In this document: piece by piece, positions 11,421 to 25,280 of the stretch
How positions within the stretch are numbered: the stretch's first letter is position 1
Layout of the letters: every line of letters starts with the position of its first letter
Assembly: GCA_013396635.1 (NCBI GenBank)
Contig: WBMW01003233.1
Coordinates: 682,018 to 746,017, forward strand
Source: Penelope pileata
Lineage: Eukaryota > Chordata > Aves > Galliformes > Cracidae
DNA length: 64,000 bases
Reading direction: 5' to 3'
Position numbers and translations under genes: made by a program
The notes under the pieces: generated by a model
Told to the model about the DNA's origin: nothing
Database searches by the model: none
The model's input: only the letters and a program-made list of their open reading frames with translations

Positions 11421-14130
11421 ATATTTTTAAGTACCTTTTCATGTTCTTAGAGTAGTTTAGAAAAATTGGGCTGGGAAATGTTAGAATTAATGAATGAGAA
11501 TACCCTGAACTGTGTCCCAGATAAAGCGAAGTAAATACACAAACTGTCACATGGAATATTTAGTAGTGAAAACTCATATATGGTTTAAAAGTAACAATCA
11601 TCCTTCTAACCTAAATGGTGAAAGTTGTTTTGGGCACCATCACTGGGAATTGGACTTGTCATCTCTTTCTGAGATCTTTTCTTCCGCCCATTACCATGCT
11701 ATGCTGTTCTCTCTGGTAGCAGAGAAATGATCCTTTTCAGTCCTTTCAAGCAGAGACAAGGGCACGATTGTATAAAAGGTGAGGCCCTCATCTCCTGGTG
11801 TGATTAGTGTCCTTGGCTGTCTTAGTGTGACTCTGAAGAAAACCTGGATGTGAATGCCATAAACTTCAGGAAGAAAAGCTTTGAATCCTCATCTGAATTT
11901 TATTTTATCACTTGGGCCTGTATCTATTTAAAACTATGTTATTACAAAATGCTCTAGAATAGATCCAGAGGATAATCTTTACTTAAGAGAAGCATCGCAT
12001 GATAACTTAATCAGGCTTTTCCATTTGCAGTGCAGGCTGCCTGCATCAATCTACATTGTTAATGATCCCAGTGAGTTCAGAAGGAAGCGTAGTACAAGGA
12101 GAAAGAAATAGCTAAGAAAAACACTAAACCTCTGATTTACTGGGAAGCCAAACCACAAAGGAGAATATGAACTCTACAATAATAATAATAATTACTCCAG
12201 ATGAAACAGAACGATTGCCCAGTAATTTAATGCCGTTTATCTTAATATTTACCGCACTGAAGACTTCAGGACAATGCAGTTTTGCAATGTAGTTTTACAA
12301 GTTCTTCCTCTGAGTCCATGAGACCATTGGATGAGGAAGAGTCTGCCCCAGCTTCCCAGCTTCCAATACCAGAAGTACCTCATGCTGATAGGATATTGCT
12401 GTGCTACACTGCAATTTGCACCCTTGTTTTCCACAAAACATGAAGTAGCAGGTGGTTGTAGCACAATTTTCTCCCTTTGACTGCCCTAAAAGAGCAGCTG
12501 CACTGTAATACATACAGTCCCAGCCAGTGGTGAGTGCTGTGAACAGCATAGGAAGTATGAGAATTCACACTGTTTGGGAAACAATAAGGCATATTATGAA
12601 TTCCAGATATTTGTCAAATGGGAAACAAGAAATTACACTTACCATGCTGAGAAAGAGGGGCAAATGCTTTCTTGATTTACAGATTCTGTAGCTGTGCACA
12701 TTTCAAAAGGCTTATAAGAATGGTAAGTCATTGTATTTTGGCTATTTATCAACAGCCAAACAAATTTGAAAGAAAAACAAATGCAGCATGGAACTGGGCT
12801 TCTCTGGTGTGAAGCAAATAGAAAGTAACTGATGGATGGATGGATGACACAACATATCACCAGCTGAACTCTTCAGAGGATGTTAGACTACAGATAGCAC
12901 AAAAATCACACTTCCTCCTTAACTTTTAGTTTTCTATGCCCTGAAAATACTGCTTTTCTTAAACTACTTTTTGCACTAGCAGTTGTAGCTGGTGATTAGA
13001 GCAATAGTTCATTAAATGATTTAATTAGAGTTAACTCATATTTTTAGAATTGGACAAGGTAGCATTAAGCCAGAACACAGCCCAAAGTTGTTTTACCCTC
13101 TCCTTGGTGAAAATGAAAGTGTTTTCTCTATGTCTGTAGAGCCTGAGAGTTATTAAGAAGCCTTCTTTAAACATATCTTAAATACTTACACAGCAAGGCT
13201 GTCATACTCAAATGACTCTTTAATATCTATTCATAACCTTAAAAAAAAAAAAAGTGACAACATATGTAATACTAATTGGTTTTCATGAAAACTTTCAGAA
13301 ACAAGGTTTGGGGTCAGTTTACAAAGATGTCTGCTGCTTTACCATTTTGATCAGATACCAGTAGTGACCTGCATGTACTAATCTTATTCAGGTGCTTTTA
13401 TAAGCATGTACAATTTCAACTTCTGCTTATGTGAAAAGCAGGATTCTGTATACGACATGGTTGAAGCACGTTGTCAGCTCCTGTGGTGGTAAACAGCATT
13501 TTATCATACCATAGGTTAACAACCCACTTTAAACTCAACAATCTCCCAAGATGTTCAGGTCTACCATCAAGGCAGGAAACTAGACATAAGGGATATTTGG
13601 TATTTTCAGAACTAAAACAGGTAGAACACTTCCAGTGACATGAAAGCAAAAGTGTCTTGACTGAAGTCCAAAAGAAAAATAATTGAAATGATAGACTGAA
13701 ACTGAGGACGAGATTCTTGTACTTGAACTCTATGTCCCTGCCATAAATGCTGGTCAGCTTTTATACAACAGGAATATTTCCCCACTTTTTACTGGGAAAG
13801 TCTCACCACAATCATATACCTTTTCCAAAGGTGAATATCAGCCGCCCTATGATAGTGGGCAGATATCATACAATCAATGCTCTCCCTACCTCTGGTTTCT
13901 GAGGATAGGCTCCCTCTTCTTTCTGTTGCAATTCCTTCATGAATACAGATTTTCTCAGCTATAGCTTTGCACTTGGAATGCATAGAAAACCATAATACTC
14001 CAGTCTAACTCCACTTGTACTATTAATACCTTGCTCTTCTTTTATGTTAGCATTGTCTACTACCCTTGCAACAACAGCATGTGCCCTCTTGTGTGCCAAG
14101 ACTGTTAAATGACTAGAGTAAATAAGATTC
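11421..14130. other. Unique non-coding stretch
   Basis: No gene is supported. Small simple repeats are present: (AAT)n at about 12178-12193, (GATG)4 at about 12831-12846 and A13 at 13241-13253. Nested minus-strand open frames at 12249-12592 overlap in all three frames, which points to local stop depletion and not to a gene. Confidence 0.55.
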
Positions 14131-14203
14131 CTGCTCTGGCAGGGGGGTTGGACTCGATCTCTTGAGGTCCCTTCCAACCCCTGCAATTCTGTGATTCTGT
14201 GAA
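14131..14203 (+). mobile_element. CR1 LINE 3' terminal fragment
   Basis: A very short CR1 3' end. The blocks are ggcaggggggttggactcga, gaggtcccttccaacccctg and the repeated terminal octamer-like ttctgtgattctgtga. Its wording (ggttggactcgat...cttgaggtccc) differs from the copies at 11.3 and 60.7 kb, so it belongs to another CR1 subfamily. Extreme 5' truncation is normal for CR1. Confidence 0.85.
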
Positions 14204-16127
14204 GATAACTCAACAGAACACTAATAATTGTCTGTCAGTACAAACTATTTTGGTTTCTCCTTGAAGCACACCTGACCCACCTTTCAGTTACTTCATCAGT
14301 CTCCACATCACTACTTTGCTAACGTTATGTAGATGCCCTGCATTTTTTCTGTCCTTTTTTATTCCCTCCTATTTAGGTGAGGCTCATAAATCCACAGACT
14401 ATTTCACTTCCCTTGAATACCTCCACCTGATATTACCTAGGAACATAGTACCCTATGTAGAGTTACATAAAATCTTTCTCTGCTTAGTTCTTATCTCTTT
14501 AAGCACTGTTTTCTTTTACAGAAGCTCCCATGAAAACGTAGACAGTACCCAAAAGATTCAGTCTCCCTGAGCCTCCTCCAGAAGTTAGTAAGGACATCCA
14601 GACTGCAAAGACCCAAGCTTCCTGGCCTGCTTCCCACACCAGATATTCTTCAGTGACTCACAACAGAAGCCAGTATTCTGCAGCCTTTTCCCAGCTAGCA
14701 TACCTAAGGCATTTTTGAGAGTATTCCCAAGACACTTCTCCAATAAACTGTAGCTAAAAAGTCTCCTTGAGGTAAATCCTAACCTCTCTGGCAACCACCC
14801 CACTTTGCCTGGTCTGCAGCCTTTTATCCCAGCTGTTGTGAGTCAGGCACTGAGCATAGCTGGGGAAATATCTGCTCGCTGTTAACCCTATCGTGCCTGT
14901 GTCGTGGTAGAGAAATACAACTGTAAGTGCAGATATTTTAAATGTGTGGACAGCTGAGGTCTCACCACAATCATTGCTTTGGCTTTCGGCATATTTACTC
15001 CTTATTTACTATTAGCGTAAATGAAAAAAAGGCTAAAGAAATGGAGAAAAAAGTAAGGTTGGTACAATTAGACATAAAATTGATTGAAAATTAATCAAAG
15101 AAAAATGATATATGAATAGCATACATATCTGAAATACTTCAACAAAGATTCCCTGGGAGAAGTAGCAGAAACATCATTGTCTGAATGACTTAAAAATGAA
15201 AATATTTGAGAGTACAGAGCAAGGAATAATTCCATACATTGTAGAAGAAGGGTTAATTCAATTCCATAGGTCTTAAAATGACCATCTGATTTAAAGAGAT
15301 GTAAGGGTCACAGAATATTTCGTTCTTACTGGAGCTTGCCCTGAGAGTGAAAGAAAACACAGAGAAAGAGTCCGTTTATTTGAAGATTATAATTCCATTG
15401 ATTTAATTACTCATAAGAATCCTTTTACTTTTTTCCTCAATTTCACTTATTTGTGGGGTATTGTCCAACATAAAAAAAATTTGTTTCTCTCTGTGGAGCT
15501 CCACAAAAGTGTCTCAAGGAATTTATCCAGACAAAGTGAGACAGATGAGTGTAACAGATGGACACCAAGAAAGTGACTTAGTTTCTTGAAAAAGGAATGT
15601 GAAAAACTGTAAAGCATCTGAAACAGTCTTGGCTGGACAGAACTAGGGGAGGAAGACTTTCACCTTATTGTAAGGGAAAACAGAAACATTATATATTCTA
15701 CTTTGATAAACTGATTTGACCTAATTGTTGATTTTTCTGGCTATTGAAAGTGCATATTCCTCACACTGGCACACAGCTCAAAGCCATCTTAACAAAAGAC
15801 GTAAAAAACAAGGCGCTCTGATCTTACTTCAGTTCTTAAATTTAATAAACTTAGACCAAGTAGACACATTTACCTGATGAAAGAAGTAGCATCCAAACTT
15901 CTCAGTGGTACCAGAGGCCCTGCTATGCCTTCCCTGTCTGACATATGCCTGGAACAAGTGTGCACACACAGGGGAATGACTATGCACAGCATCACACCCA
16001 CTGTATGCTTGACAGTGCTTGGTGCTTGGTAGCTTTAGGTTTACCATTCATGAATGCCATTGTAATTGTATAGAAAATAAATAGTAGTGAACTCCTCATG
16101 GGAAAGGAAGTGGCAAAAACTCTTCTT
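14204..16127. other. Unique non-coding stretch
   Basis: I see no gene or recognisable repeat. A 14-bp perfect palindrome (tgtggagctccaca) lies at 15492-15505. Open frames of 64-84 codons around 13.8-14.8 kb lack domains. Confidence 0.55.
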
Positions 16128-16195
16128 GAGCAGGAGGTTGGATCAGGTGCCCTCCAGAGGTTCCTTCCAATCTCAGCAATTTTGAGACTCTGCAA
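16128..16195 (+). mobile_element. CR1 LINE 3' terminal fragment
   Basis: Short 3' end with aggaggttggatcaggtgcc, cctccagaggttccttccaa and a decayed tail (cagcaattttgagactctg). Similar in subfamily to the copy at 14.1 kb but more diverged, so probably older. Confidence 0.78.
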
Positions 16196-19100
16196 AATTA
16201 TGGCATTATGTCCAAGACAGTGCGTGTGACCTACTACCTATGTACTCTTTATCAGAAAAATTTAGGAGTGGATAAGAAATGACTTTGGTCCAATAAAGTG
16301 TCTGGTAGCTGAAGTCTGCATTCAATAGCCAAATGGTTTTGGTGAGCCATATATAGGACTCAACAAAATTGTAACACCACTGGATTAAATTACTACTTTT
16401 AAAAAAGTGCATCAATCTTCTCGTTTGTCTAAAAGAAATAAAAAATAATTCTTGGCCATCTTATTTCAAATTTCCTAATACGAATTGCTTATAAAATTAT
16501 GGCTACTCAACATTTTATAGAAAATCAAACCTTTTAAATGTAGGCCTTGTCTGCTGCATAATAAATGCTCTTCCTCTGAACAACCAGGTGCTTTAGAAAA
16601 TCCTGGATGTAGTCATATATATTCAGAGACAACAGGACTTCTGGTTTTCTAGACTTCATAAGACTTCCTTAAGCATATGTCAGTAGGCTATTCCTGAAGT
16701 CTAACTATTTGTCAAGCCAGAGTTTGTAAAAATGAAAGAGTCTAATTTTTCCAAGGTAACAAAATCTTTTCAGATAAGTTGGAAAAAAAGAGTATTGTAG
16801 TTCAAAAGGGGTGGGCAAGATGTATATCCTGTTAATGTCAAAGTTTTCAGAAATCAGATGATGTAACTCCTTACAGGAAACGGACAACACCTTGCCTATA
16901 TTATCTCTCAGAGGTTCCATTATGAGCTTTGAAATATTAATGTTACACTGAGTTGTTACTATAGCTTTATAAGCCAAAACATTTTGAAGACAAATGTTTT
17001 CATTCTCAGATCATGCTAACACACAGAAACCAAATGTTATTAACTGCAGTGTGGTAATATCCAGGAATCGTTAAGCCCCATGATCCTAATTCTCACATAT
17101 TTTGAGCTTTTTAAGAAACTATCAGCTGAACTGCTTTCAGTTGTCCTAGCCACAAGTCTTTACTTCCTCCACAGGATAGCAGAGCCATTTTAACATCTGG
17201 AGCAATACAGAATATAGCATCCAGGAAAACAGAGATTTCTGACCGTTGTCTGCAGATCCATGGGAAATGAAAGCTGAAGATAATTTTTCCCTGCGTCTTT
17301 CCTACTCCTCTGACCTGCTAGTCACTTGATCAACTCTAAAGTTTCCCTTGCACCCATTGCGTTTAGCTTCTGAAAAGATAGGTAGATTTAAAGAAGGGCA
17401 GCTAAAACAACAACATGATCTGTGAAGAGAAACTAAAGGAACAAAAACTCACGTGTTCTGTCTTTGTATCGAGTTCTCAGTTGCTGCTCAGGGAGTTATC
17501 CACAAGAACTACAGGATCATTATCAAACTTTCTTTTAATTTCCAAGGTGTACAGGTGTGTACATTTCTTTATATAAGTATCTTAGGGGAGAGAAGCTTCA
17601 AATTAGATGAGGTATCTTTTAGCAATTAAGTAGGACAGATATTGCTGACTAATTAACTTGATAACCAAAGGGGGTGGGGAAAAGCAATGATATTTTTCAA
17701 TACTTGAGTGGAATAACCTGAGACATGAGGTTAAATTTGTAAAAGGAGGGACTCCTTGGGAATTATTGAAGAGCTTTTGTAAGATTTGGTGAGGCAGATG
17801 GTGGGGTAAATCAGAGCTTCTTTGGACTGGCAGAAATTGTGCTTCTCAAGTTTTGGGCATGTGAACAAAATCTGAAGCATCATCTTTTTCTCTTTCCTTT
17901 CTTCTAGCCTATTTCCAGAGCTTCCTTTCCATCATTTCTCTGCCACTCCCTCAAACCCCTTGTTTCCTGAAACCATTTTGAAACCTTCAGCCTCAGTGCT
18001 ACAGAATCCCCCACTCCCATTTCTCTCCATGTCTCCCCAGCCCATGCGTTCCTGATATTGTTCAAGGCTGAAGGGTGAGAAAAGATAGAAAGAAATTGCA
18101 GAGAGCAAATCTTGTTGCTCTTGCATCAACTGGAATATCTACTCTCTAATTCCCAGGTTACATAGCATTGTATGCCTGTAAGAGAAATAATAGGAGGCAA
18201 GGACTGTGCAGATAAGAAGTAGGGACAAACTGTTCAGACTAGAAAAGAGGCAAAACACAACATTTGCCATTACCTACTGTCTATTGACCTGAGCTGTGAT
18301 TTTCACTGAATGTGTTCCTGTCATGAGGAAACTTCGTTACTAAGGTCTGGTTATAAAAGCCACAAACTTTTCATGTGCCTGAAAGGTTGCTGGTAGCTGT
18401 GTTTCATCAATAGAGTTCTGCCTGTTCCTAGATCTCTGTAAATGGTCTTCCTAGACCTGCCAAACCTTCTGGCTGGGAGAAAGAGCTCCATGCCTCTTTC
18501 ATGCCTGAAACCACTCAGATTTCAATTTTTCCGCTGACATATATGGTCTGGTTGAATTTTCTATGAACTAGGGCTTATTTAAATTTTAATAAACCATTTA
18601 TTTTATAGCATTTTCCCCAGGATTTGCAGCAGATTCTAAAGTGTCAATTAACTTGACAATAAAGCACTTTCAAAAATAAAATAAAGCTTTACTTAAACAG
18701 TCAAATAATCATTTAAATTATAAATGAAGTGGAACTAAGATTATTCCCTGTATTTTCTGTGGTAGAAGAACAGCTGAGAATTAATTGGATTGGTTTCTTT
18801 TCGAACTGATGGAGAGAGTTCTAAAATATCCTGTCTTAAATCTCCATTAAACTGTTTCAGATGTATTCAGTGAAGTCAGGCAGTGTAATTTCTAGCCTGC
18901 AGAAGTTCCGCAAGGATTCTGGGACCCACTAAGCACTGGAAAGATGTCGGTTTTCTTCTTGGAATTAGCTTCAATAATGAGGCTGGCTTTCTTCCCTGGA
19001 GATGACTAATCAAACTAGCAGGAAAAATGCCTGTGTCTCATTCCTCAGAGATCTCCCTAAACTGTAAGAAAGTGAACAGGTTGTTTCCTGATTGCTGGCA

Positions 19101-20671
19101 GCTGGGCAAGAGCCAGCAGCTGAAAACTGCTGTGACTTACAGCCATGAAATAATGATCATACAAAGAGAAGAGAAAAATGTTGTGAGGCATTTGTCATAT
19201 GTAGATAGACCAGAAAGGAGGTTCTCCATAATTCAAATGAGATTTCAAACCTTGCTGTTCACTGAGGATTGTGAAGACCTTATGTCCCTAATCCAGAAAC
19301 TGAAGAATAACTTTCCTAGAGGGTTACATTTTATATTTCTTCCATATTGAATTGTGTGGGATTACTCCAGCTTCACAGCAGCAGTCGCTCACACGAGCTA
19401 TGTTGCTCTAACAGATATCAGGCATCCTTAGACTCAGCAAAAGCACATCGGGGTGCAAAAGTAGGCATTTGTAGATTGTTTGAACCCCTCTTCAGCTGCA
19501 TTCTGGAAAGATCAGGACTGATGTTGTTTGTTTGTTTGTTGGTTTAGTTGGTGATCCAGTTTTGTTTGGTTTTGTTTTAGGTTTTTTTGACACTTCAGGT
19601 GTTTTGCAGCCAGTCCAGCTCACCTACATTATATTACTGTTCGAACAGTTTGTGCAAAGTCTGTAACTATTGGAAAATTTTTGAAATTAGAAGACTGTTT
19701 AGAAAACAACATATGTTTTGTCATATAAGGGAGCCCTTCTCTACATTGTTTTACCAGAATAACCCCACAAATGTCTGTTGCTTCTTTTCCCAGTTCTGTC
19801 TTTAACAATATCACTTTCTATGGCACCACTTACGGGTCACAAATAGTCATTGAGAGCCTCATGAAAAGTTTCAGACTTTGAAATATGTAAGTGTTAATAC
19901 AATTACATTTCATAATGTCACTGTTTAGTGGGGTCTAATGTTTTAGGCTACTACTCTTTATTCCCCTGTCCCAAAAACAATGTTCTAGTAGGTTCAAGAA
20001 AAAATTATGAATTAAGACTACAGCTCTGCCCTTTTCCCACCTTTTTTGTCTTTCTACCTGTGCAACATTAAGCTGCTGCCTCATCTGCAGCAAGCTGCAT
20101 AAAATATTGCATAAAAATATTGTAATAGTTAGATATTCTTGTAATAGCCAGCCACAGCTGAGAGCTGTTTTACTTCTAGCTTTTAATTTCTCAGAATATT
20201 TCTGCTCAGATGTAGACCCCCCGGAGTAATGTTTTCAGAATACCGTACTGGGAAATGCTATAAGTGTGCACGAAATTACAGCTCATTACAACAGAGGGAG
20301 TCATTTGCCTGTCTGCTTTCTCAGTCTTTATGTTGAAATGAGATTTCAGTGATATTTTTGAATAGATATAAAAAATAAAAATAAAAAAAAGGGAGTGTTT
20401 TGCCAACATTGCGTATAGTTATATGTACATATATCTCTTACATGTCTTTATGGCATTCTCATATGTACATGTTAAAAATCTAGTGAGAAGACCTCAGCGT
20501 TATATTATAGATTTCCGGCTTATAGCTTCTGTTGTTGTATATCTACAAGGTAATATTTTCTCACCGTTGCTTATGTCGATATCAAAATTCCTTTTATTTT
20601 GTTCATGAGCCCATGATAAAAATGTTGATTTTTAAATCTTTCTATGATTAAACACCAAAAGAACAGTAGGG
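16196..20671. other. Unique AT-rich non-coding stretch
   Basis: About 4.5 kb without a recognisable gene or interspersed repeat. A (GTTT)n-like tract lies near 19523-19550. The 107-codon open frame at 19027-19350 (+) has no domain I recognise, and the flanks give no clear splice sites. Confidence 0.55.
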
Positions 20672-20720
20672 AGTTCATTCAGTTGCCTAAATGCCATTTT
20701 GTGCCATTTGAAATGCTGTA
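20672..20720 (+). repeat. Copy B of the unnamed dispersed repeat
   Basis: Shares cattcagttgcct followed by gccatttgaaatgc with copies A and C. The sequence beyond, to about 21620, is rich in words such as gtaggcactta, tacctaccta, agcctacatttaggc and atataaagttacttgcctga. Comparable words occur at 25.1-26.05 kb, so the full element may be longer than the core marked here. Confidence 0.4.
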
Positions 20721-21849
20721 GGATACCTGGGGCATTCAGCTGGGTTCTGTCAGACACAGGATATAGGACAGACACAGAGATACAGAAGTGCTATTCTGGA
20801 ATGAGAGCTGGATGCCAGATGGCATACCCTAAAGCATCCCAATTGCTTCATGTGCTGCATGTGGGTAACAAGGAAGAGAATCCAGTGAACTTTAAAGTAG
20901 GCACTTAAGTACCTACCTAAAGTAAATGCCTACATTTTCTGCGTAGTCACTGCAGAGAAATAAGTGCCTTAGAAGCCTACATTTAGGCAGAAAAGATCTT
21001 AGAAATCTCTAAGGTTTGTCTGTTACTTAAGCAGCAAATATATGCAATCAAATCTGGATTAATCTCTCCTAAATTTTATTATCTAAAGACTGTAACTAAC
21101 TTGAAAAATCCAACTTGAAAAGCTGGATTCAGCTCCAGAGTTCCATAGTTACTGCTACTTGAAATTACTCATTGATTAGAGCAACTGCAAGGATCTGGCA
21201 GATGAGACACAAGATCTGTAGGAAACTTGCACCCTCTTGGAACATGAGCTAGAGTGCAGGCCTCCAACATATCCTATGGTACTTCCAGTGGCACTAAGTG
21301 GTTGTGTTTAGGTGACTGAATCCCTCCTTGCATATGACTGCTTCAGCTCCATTACAATCATTGGAGATCTAAGGCTTGATTCAAGCAACCAGACATAAGC
21401 ACCAGCGGCCTGAGGTGCCGCAGTTCCCTAAGACATCCTCATGTTTGTGGGGCTGGTCTACAGAAGAGCTCTGCTTCTCCCAGTCGGCAACTGTAGGCTG
21501 GGAGAGGTACTCTAGAGAATCAAATGTCTAGAGAATCTGCTTGGTTGAATGAATTGTGTCACTCACTACAGTGGAAGTTGAAACCGTATTGTAGTTATAT
21601 AAAGTTACTTGCCTGAACACAGAGCTCAATCTCTACCCCAGTTTCATCTTCCACTGTCTCTTACTCTCCAAGAAAGGGACAGATTAGCTGAAGGAGGAGG
21701 TATGACCCATCCAATACTACAAGACTTTTTAAGGCCAAATGCCATGAGGATACATTGCTGTCTTGTCTCCAGCTTATTGAACACCAGATTTTTTACTGCA
21801 AAGCTATTTTCCGGCTGATTGGCCTCTAGCATATAAGTGGTTCCTGAGG
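20721..21849. other. Probable extension of the old dispersed repeat, no gene
   Basis: No coding feature is seen. Taggca/cctac-type words and a terminal-looking ataaagttacttgcctga (near 21600-21617) resemble taaagttacttatcttga near 26031-26048. This suggests the same ancient element fills part of this stretch, but I cannot set boundaries by eye. Confidence 0.3.
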
Positions 21850-22805
21850 TTATTTCCCCCCATTTCAGCCCATTTCTTCAGCCTGTAGAAGTCCCTCTGA
21901 ATGACAGCAAAACCACCTGGTCTATCAGCCACCGTTCCAAGTTTTGTACTGTCTGCAGACATGTTGACGATCCATCCTGCTATATCAGCTAGGTCATTAA
22001 TGAGGATGTTCTGTCAGCATCACTGTCCATTTATCTAGCCTGTGCTTCACTAGTTTGTTTATAAGGATGTTATGGGGTCTTGAAAACCTTACTAAGTCAA
22101 GATAAACAACACCCACTGCTCTCCCCTCATCCACCAAGCCAAAGAAAGCAACCAATTTGGTCAAGCTTGATTTCCCCTTCATAAACTTATGCTGACTACT
22201 CCCAATCACCTCCCTCTCTTCCATGTATTTGAAAATGGTTTCCAGAATTTCTTGCTCCATCTCTTCCCAGCAATCAAGGTGAGGCTCTCCAGCCTGTAGT
22301 TCCCCATACTCTTACTCTTGCCTTCCTAGGCTTTCTTCCAGTTCTTAAGAAGACATCCTGATCATCCTGACCTTTCCAAGGTAATAGAGATTGGCTTGAA
22401 AATGACGTCAATCAGCTCATTTAGCACTTGTAGGTGCCTTCTATGAAGTCCCTTGTGAATGTCTAGTTCATTTCAGTGTTCCCTAACCTGACCCTCTTTC
22501 AATGAGGATAAATCTTCCTTGCTCCAGACTTTTGCTCTGATCTCAAGGGCCTAGGATTTCTGAAGGTCAGTGTTAACATGAAAGACTGAAGCAAAGAAGG
22601 CATTGGCTACCTTGACCTTTTCCATGTCTTTGATCACCACATTGTCACCCTGACACATTCAGCAGCAGTCTCACATTTTTGCTGCCTTTCCTTTTGCTGC
22701 TGATGTACCATGAGTAACCTGTCATGTTTCCCTTAGTGTCCCTTAGCAGATTCAACTTAGGCTTTGGCTTTCCTTACCACATCCCTTCGTGCTCAGATAC
22801 TATAG
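21850..22805 (-). mobile_element. CR1 LINE reverse-transcriptase fragment, lacking its 3' end
   Basis: Minus-strand translation shows CR1-type reverse transcriptase wording over roughly 21997-22260: SSQHKFMKGKSSLTKLVAF, then DEGRAVGVVYLDL, then NILINKLVKHRLDKWTV. The VYLDL stretch occupies a conserved place in the palm domain. In the family the segment after it continues SKAFDTV; here it is altered, one sign of decay. A further block near 21870-21910 corresponds to the family's IQRDLDRLEKW stretch. Between the two, a jump near 22005-22020 marks an internal deletion. Upstream coding sequence continues to about 22805. Stops and frameshifts make it non-functional. Unusually for CR1, the 3' UTR and terminal repeats are absent. 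Confidence 0.82.
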
Positions 22806-25240
22806 AGAATCTAGACAGTTAGTGTGGACTAGGTAATGTTCAGATGGAGCACCACCCTTCTTTTAGGAGGATCTGTTCACAGAAGGCCTAACATAGAGCT
22901 TCAAGCAAACTGCCTAAGTTATACAGGCTGGAATCTTGGATTTGATTTCAAGCTTCAAGAGCTCTTCACTTTTATTGAGCTGGCTTTTCCTATATACATC
23001 ATGTCATATTCAAATTTACCATGCTGAACATAGCTGTTACATTACAGAAAAGACTAGAAACAGCTAAGGAGACAGAAAGCAAGACTGTTTGTGATTTGCT
23101 GCTGTTGCCTTGTCAATGCATCCAGGGTCTTTTTGTTCTGCCTCAGGCTGCTATTAATCTGATAGATCTGGAACACTGCAGACAGTCAGGTGTAACTATT
23201 ACAGATGCAAAACACTGCTGAGAGGGATGGATTTCAGTGAAATATCAAAGTTAAATAAAATGCAGGACACTCAAATATCATCGTGTAAGACTTGAAAAGA
23301 ATAGGAAAATACAGATTTTTTTTACATGCACCTGGAAAAGTGCAAACCATTACAAATTAATATAAGACCAACATTTTTGTCAAAGCAAAATAAAAAATGT
23401 CAGGGATATTACAGCTGACTATGCTAGGGTTCATGTTGAATTCTATCACAAAGAAGCTGAACTATTTTACTCTTAAATTGTTTTGGTTAATCAAAATAGT
23501 CTTTCTCTTCCCACCAATTCATATTAGTTTAAATATGAAGAAGCTATTGAATATAACTCTTATATTCAATGGCATTACTATTTGAATATAAAAGACTGTA
23601 TATTTTTCAGACCCAGTATCTGTATCTATCTATGAGTTGTTGTGAATACATCCATAACTAGCAAGCCTAATTTTTAGGAAGAGCTCATAATGCACTGCAG
23701 GGAGCGCATCTAGCTTTCACTCACTATTTTACATTGCAGATATCCTAAGATGCATGTAGTAGGTAAACAGACAAAGCATTCTTTGTTCATAAATAAGACT
23801 GTTGAGTTCATGGCCCAGGAATCACTCATGTCTCATTCATGGACCACTCCTATACAATAAAGGGGAAAAAAGATATGTGGAACTCTTCTTTCACCATAAT
23901 TTTGCCAGCTGCTTTCTCAGGTTGCCAAGCAGTCTGGACTGCTAGAAAAAAAACAGTGACTAAAGTATTCCATAAATCACACATAGTATCTCATAAATAG
24001 TGCATATGCAATGGGAGCTCTGCAGAAGATGTCGTGTCTACAGCACACGTGCTATGCCACTGATCTGCCATGACCACTAACCCCGACATGCTGAGCCTAC
24101 TGTGGCTGCATAGACTGATTTTGTGCCCCATACGCAAGATTCAGCAACACTCAGCATATACAGATGTAAGGTCATTTTTGTACATGCACAGAACTGTGTA
24201 TGTGAGATTCATCTGTCCAGGACTATCATACCTCTCAGACAACATGGCCACTTTTAAGACAGCCAGTTCCTGAATAATGAACATTCCTACCAAGTCAACA
24301 TGCTGATTGCTTAGAACCTCACTATTTTATGTTTGTTGTCATTAATGTCAAATCCAGTGAAGGGGGGGAAAAAAAAGAGTAAGCTCAGATTTCTCACAAC
24401 AGTTTGTGGATTTGTCACTGCTGTGTCTCATGAACTGAACTATGGTAATATGGAATCACCTTCATCTATGCAACAATGAGGTTCTCTGACTCTACCTACT
24501 TTTTTTTTCTTGTCAGAACACAAAATATCTTCAGTTGCTTACTGACGCAATTTTGAATCACATTTTATTATTGACTGAGATTTTCTACGTATTAGAAAAA
24601 AGTTGCATGGCAGTGTTTCGACTTCTTTCCTAACATATTTGTCATCCAATGTTAGAAAGGTTTTGATTTAACTAACTGGGACAAATGGACAGCTGTAATG
24701 AAGAGATATAACCACAACATCTGGTGTACTTCAGATGAACACAAATCTCTGCCCAAAGGCTCTTTCTTTTCTCGTACTCCAGCAGACTTCTTTGGATCAG
24801 CCCAGAACTTCCGTTTACTCTGAGCTTTTTAGCTTTTGGAAATGATACAGGCACATTAACTGTTGCAATGCTGTTGTCAGATCTTCTACAACGAGTAAGA
24901 TGCCAGATAATATTGTTTCCAATACTGATAACTTATCTGTTATTTGTTCACAGAGAATGCATTCAGGGATGAATTAAACCAAGCACAGTAGTCAGTATCT
25001 TCATGGGTTTCTGGTCTATGGCTGCCTCTGCAAAAACACAAGACTCTTCCATGGGTCTTGTGTCTACTAATTCTGCACAGACTCCTTAGGACTTCTCAAA
25101 TATGTGGGCAACACACTGAACCTGAGTGAGTGGGAGTCAGCAGCAGGTTGCAGTCAGATCCATTTAGGCATCTCAGCATAGATGTTTACATATGACTTGG
25201 TTGTTTAAGTTCCCATTAGAGTCAGCAATATCTGTAGTTT
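22806..25240. other. Unique non-coding stretch
   Basis: I see no supported gene, RNA gene or CR1/LTR sequence. Open frames are 67 codons or fewer. Confidence 0.55.
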
Positions 25241-25280
25241 GTTTCAGTTGCTCAAACATAGCCATCTGGTGCAACATTAG
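25241..25280 (+). repeat. Partial copy D of the unnamed dispersed repeat
   Basis: The start gtttcagttgctcaaacata and the following gccatctgg parallel copy C (attcagttgctcatacatgg ... acatctag). The match fades after about 40 bp. It could be a second fragment of the same element as copy C, separated by unrelated or diverged sequence. Confidence 0.3.
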
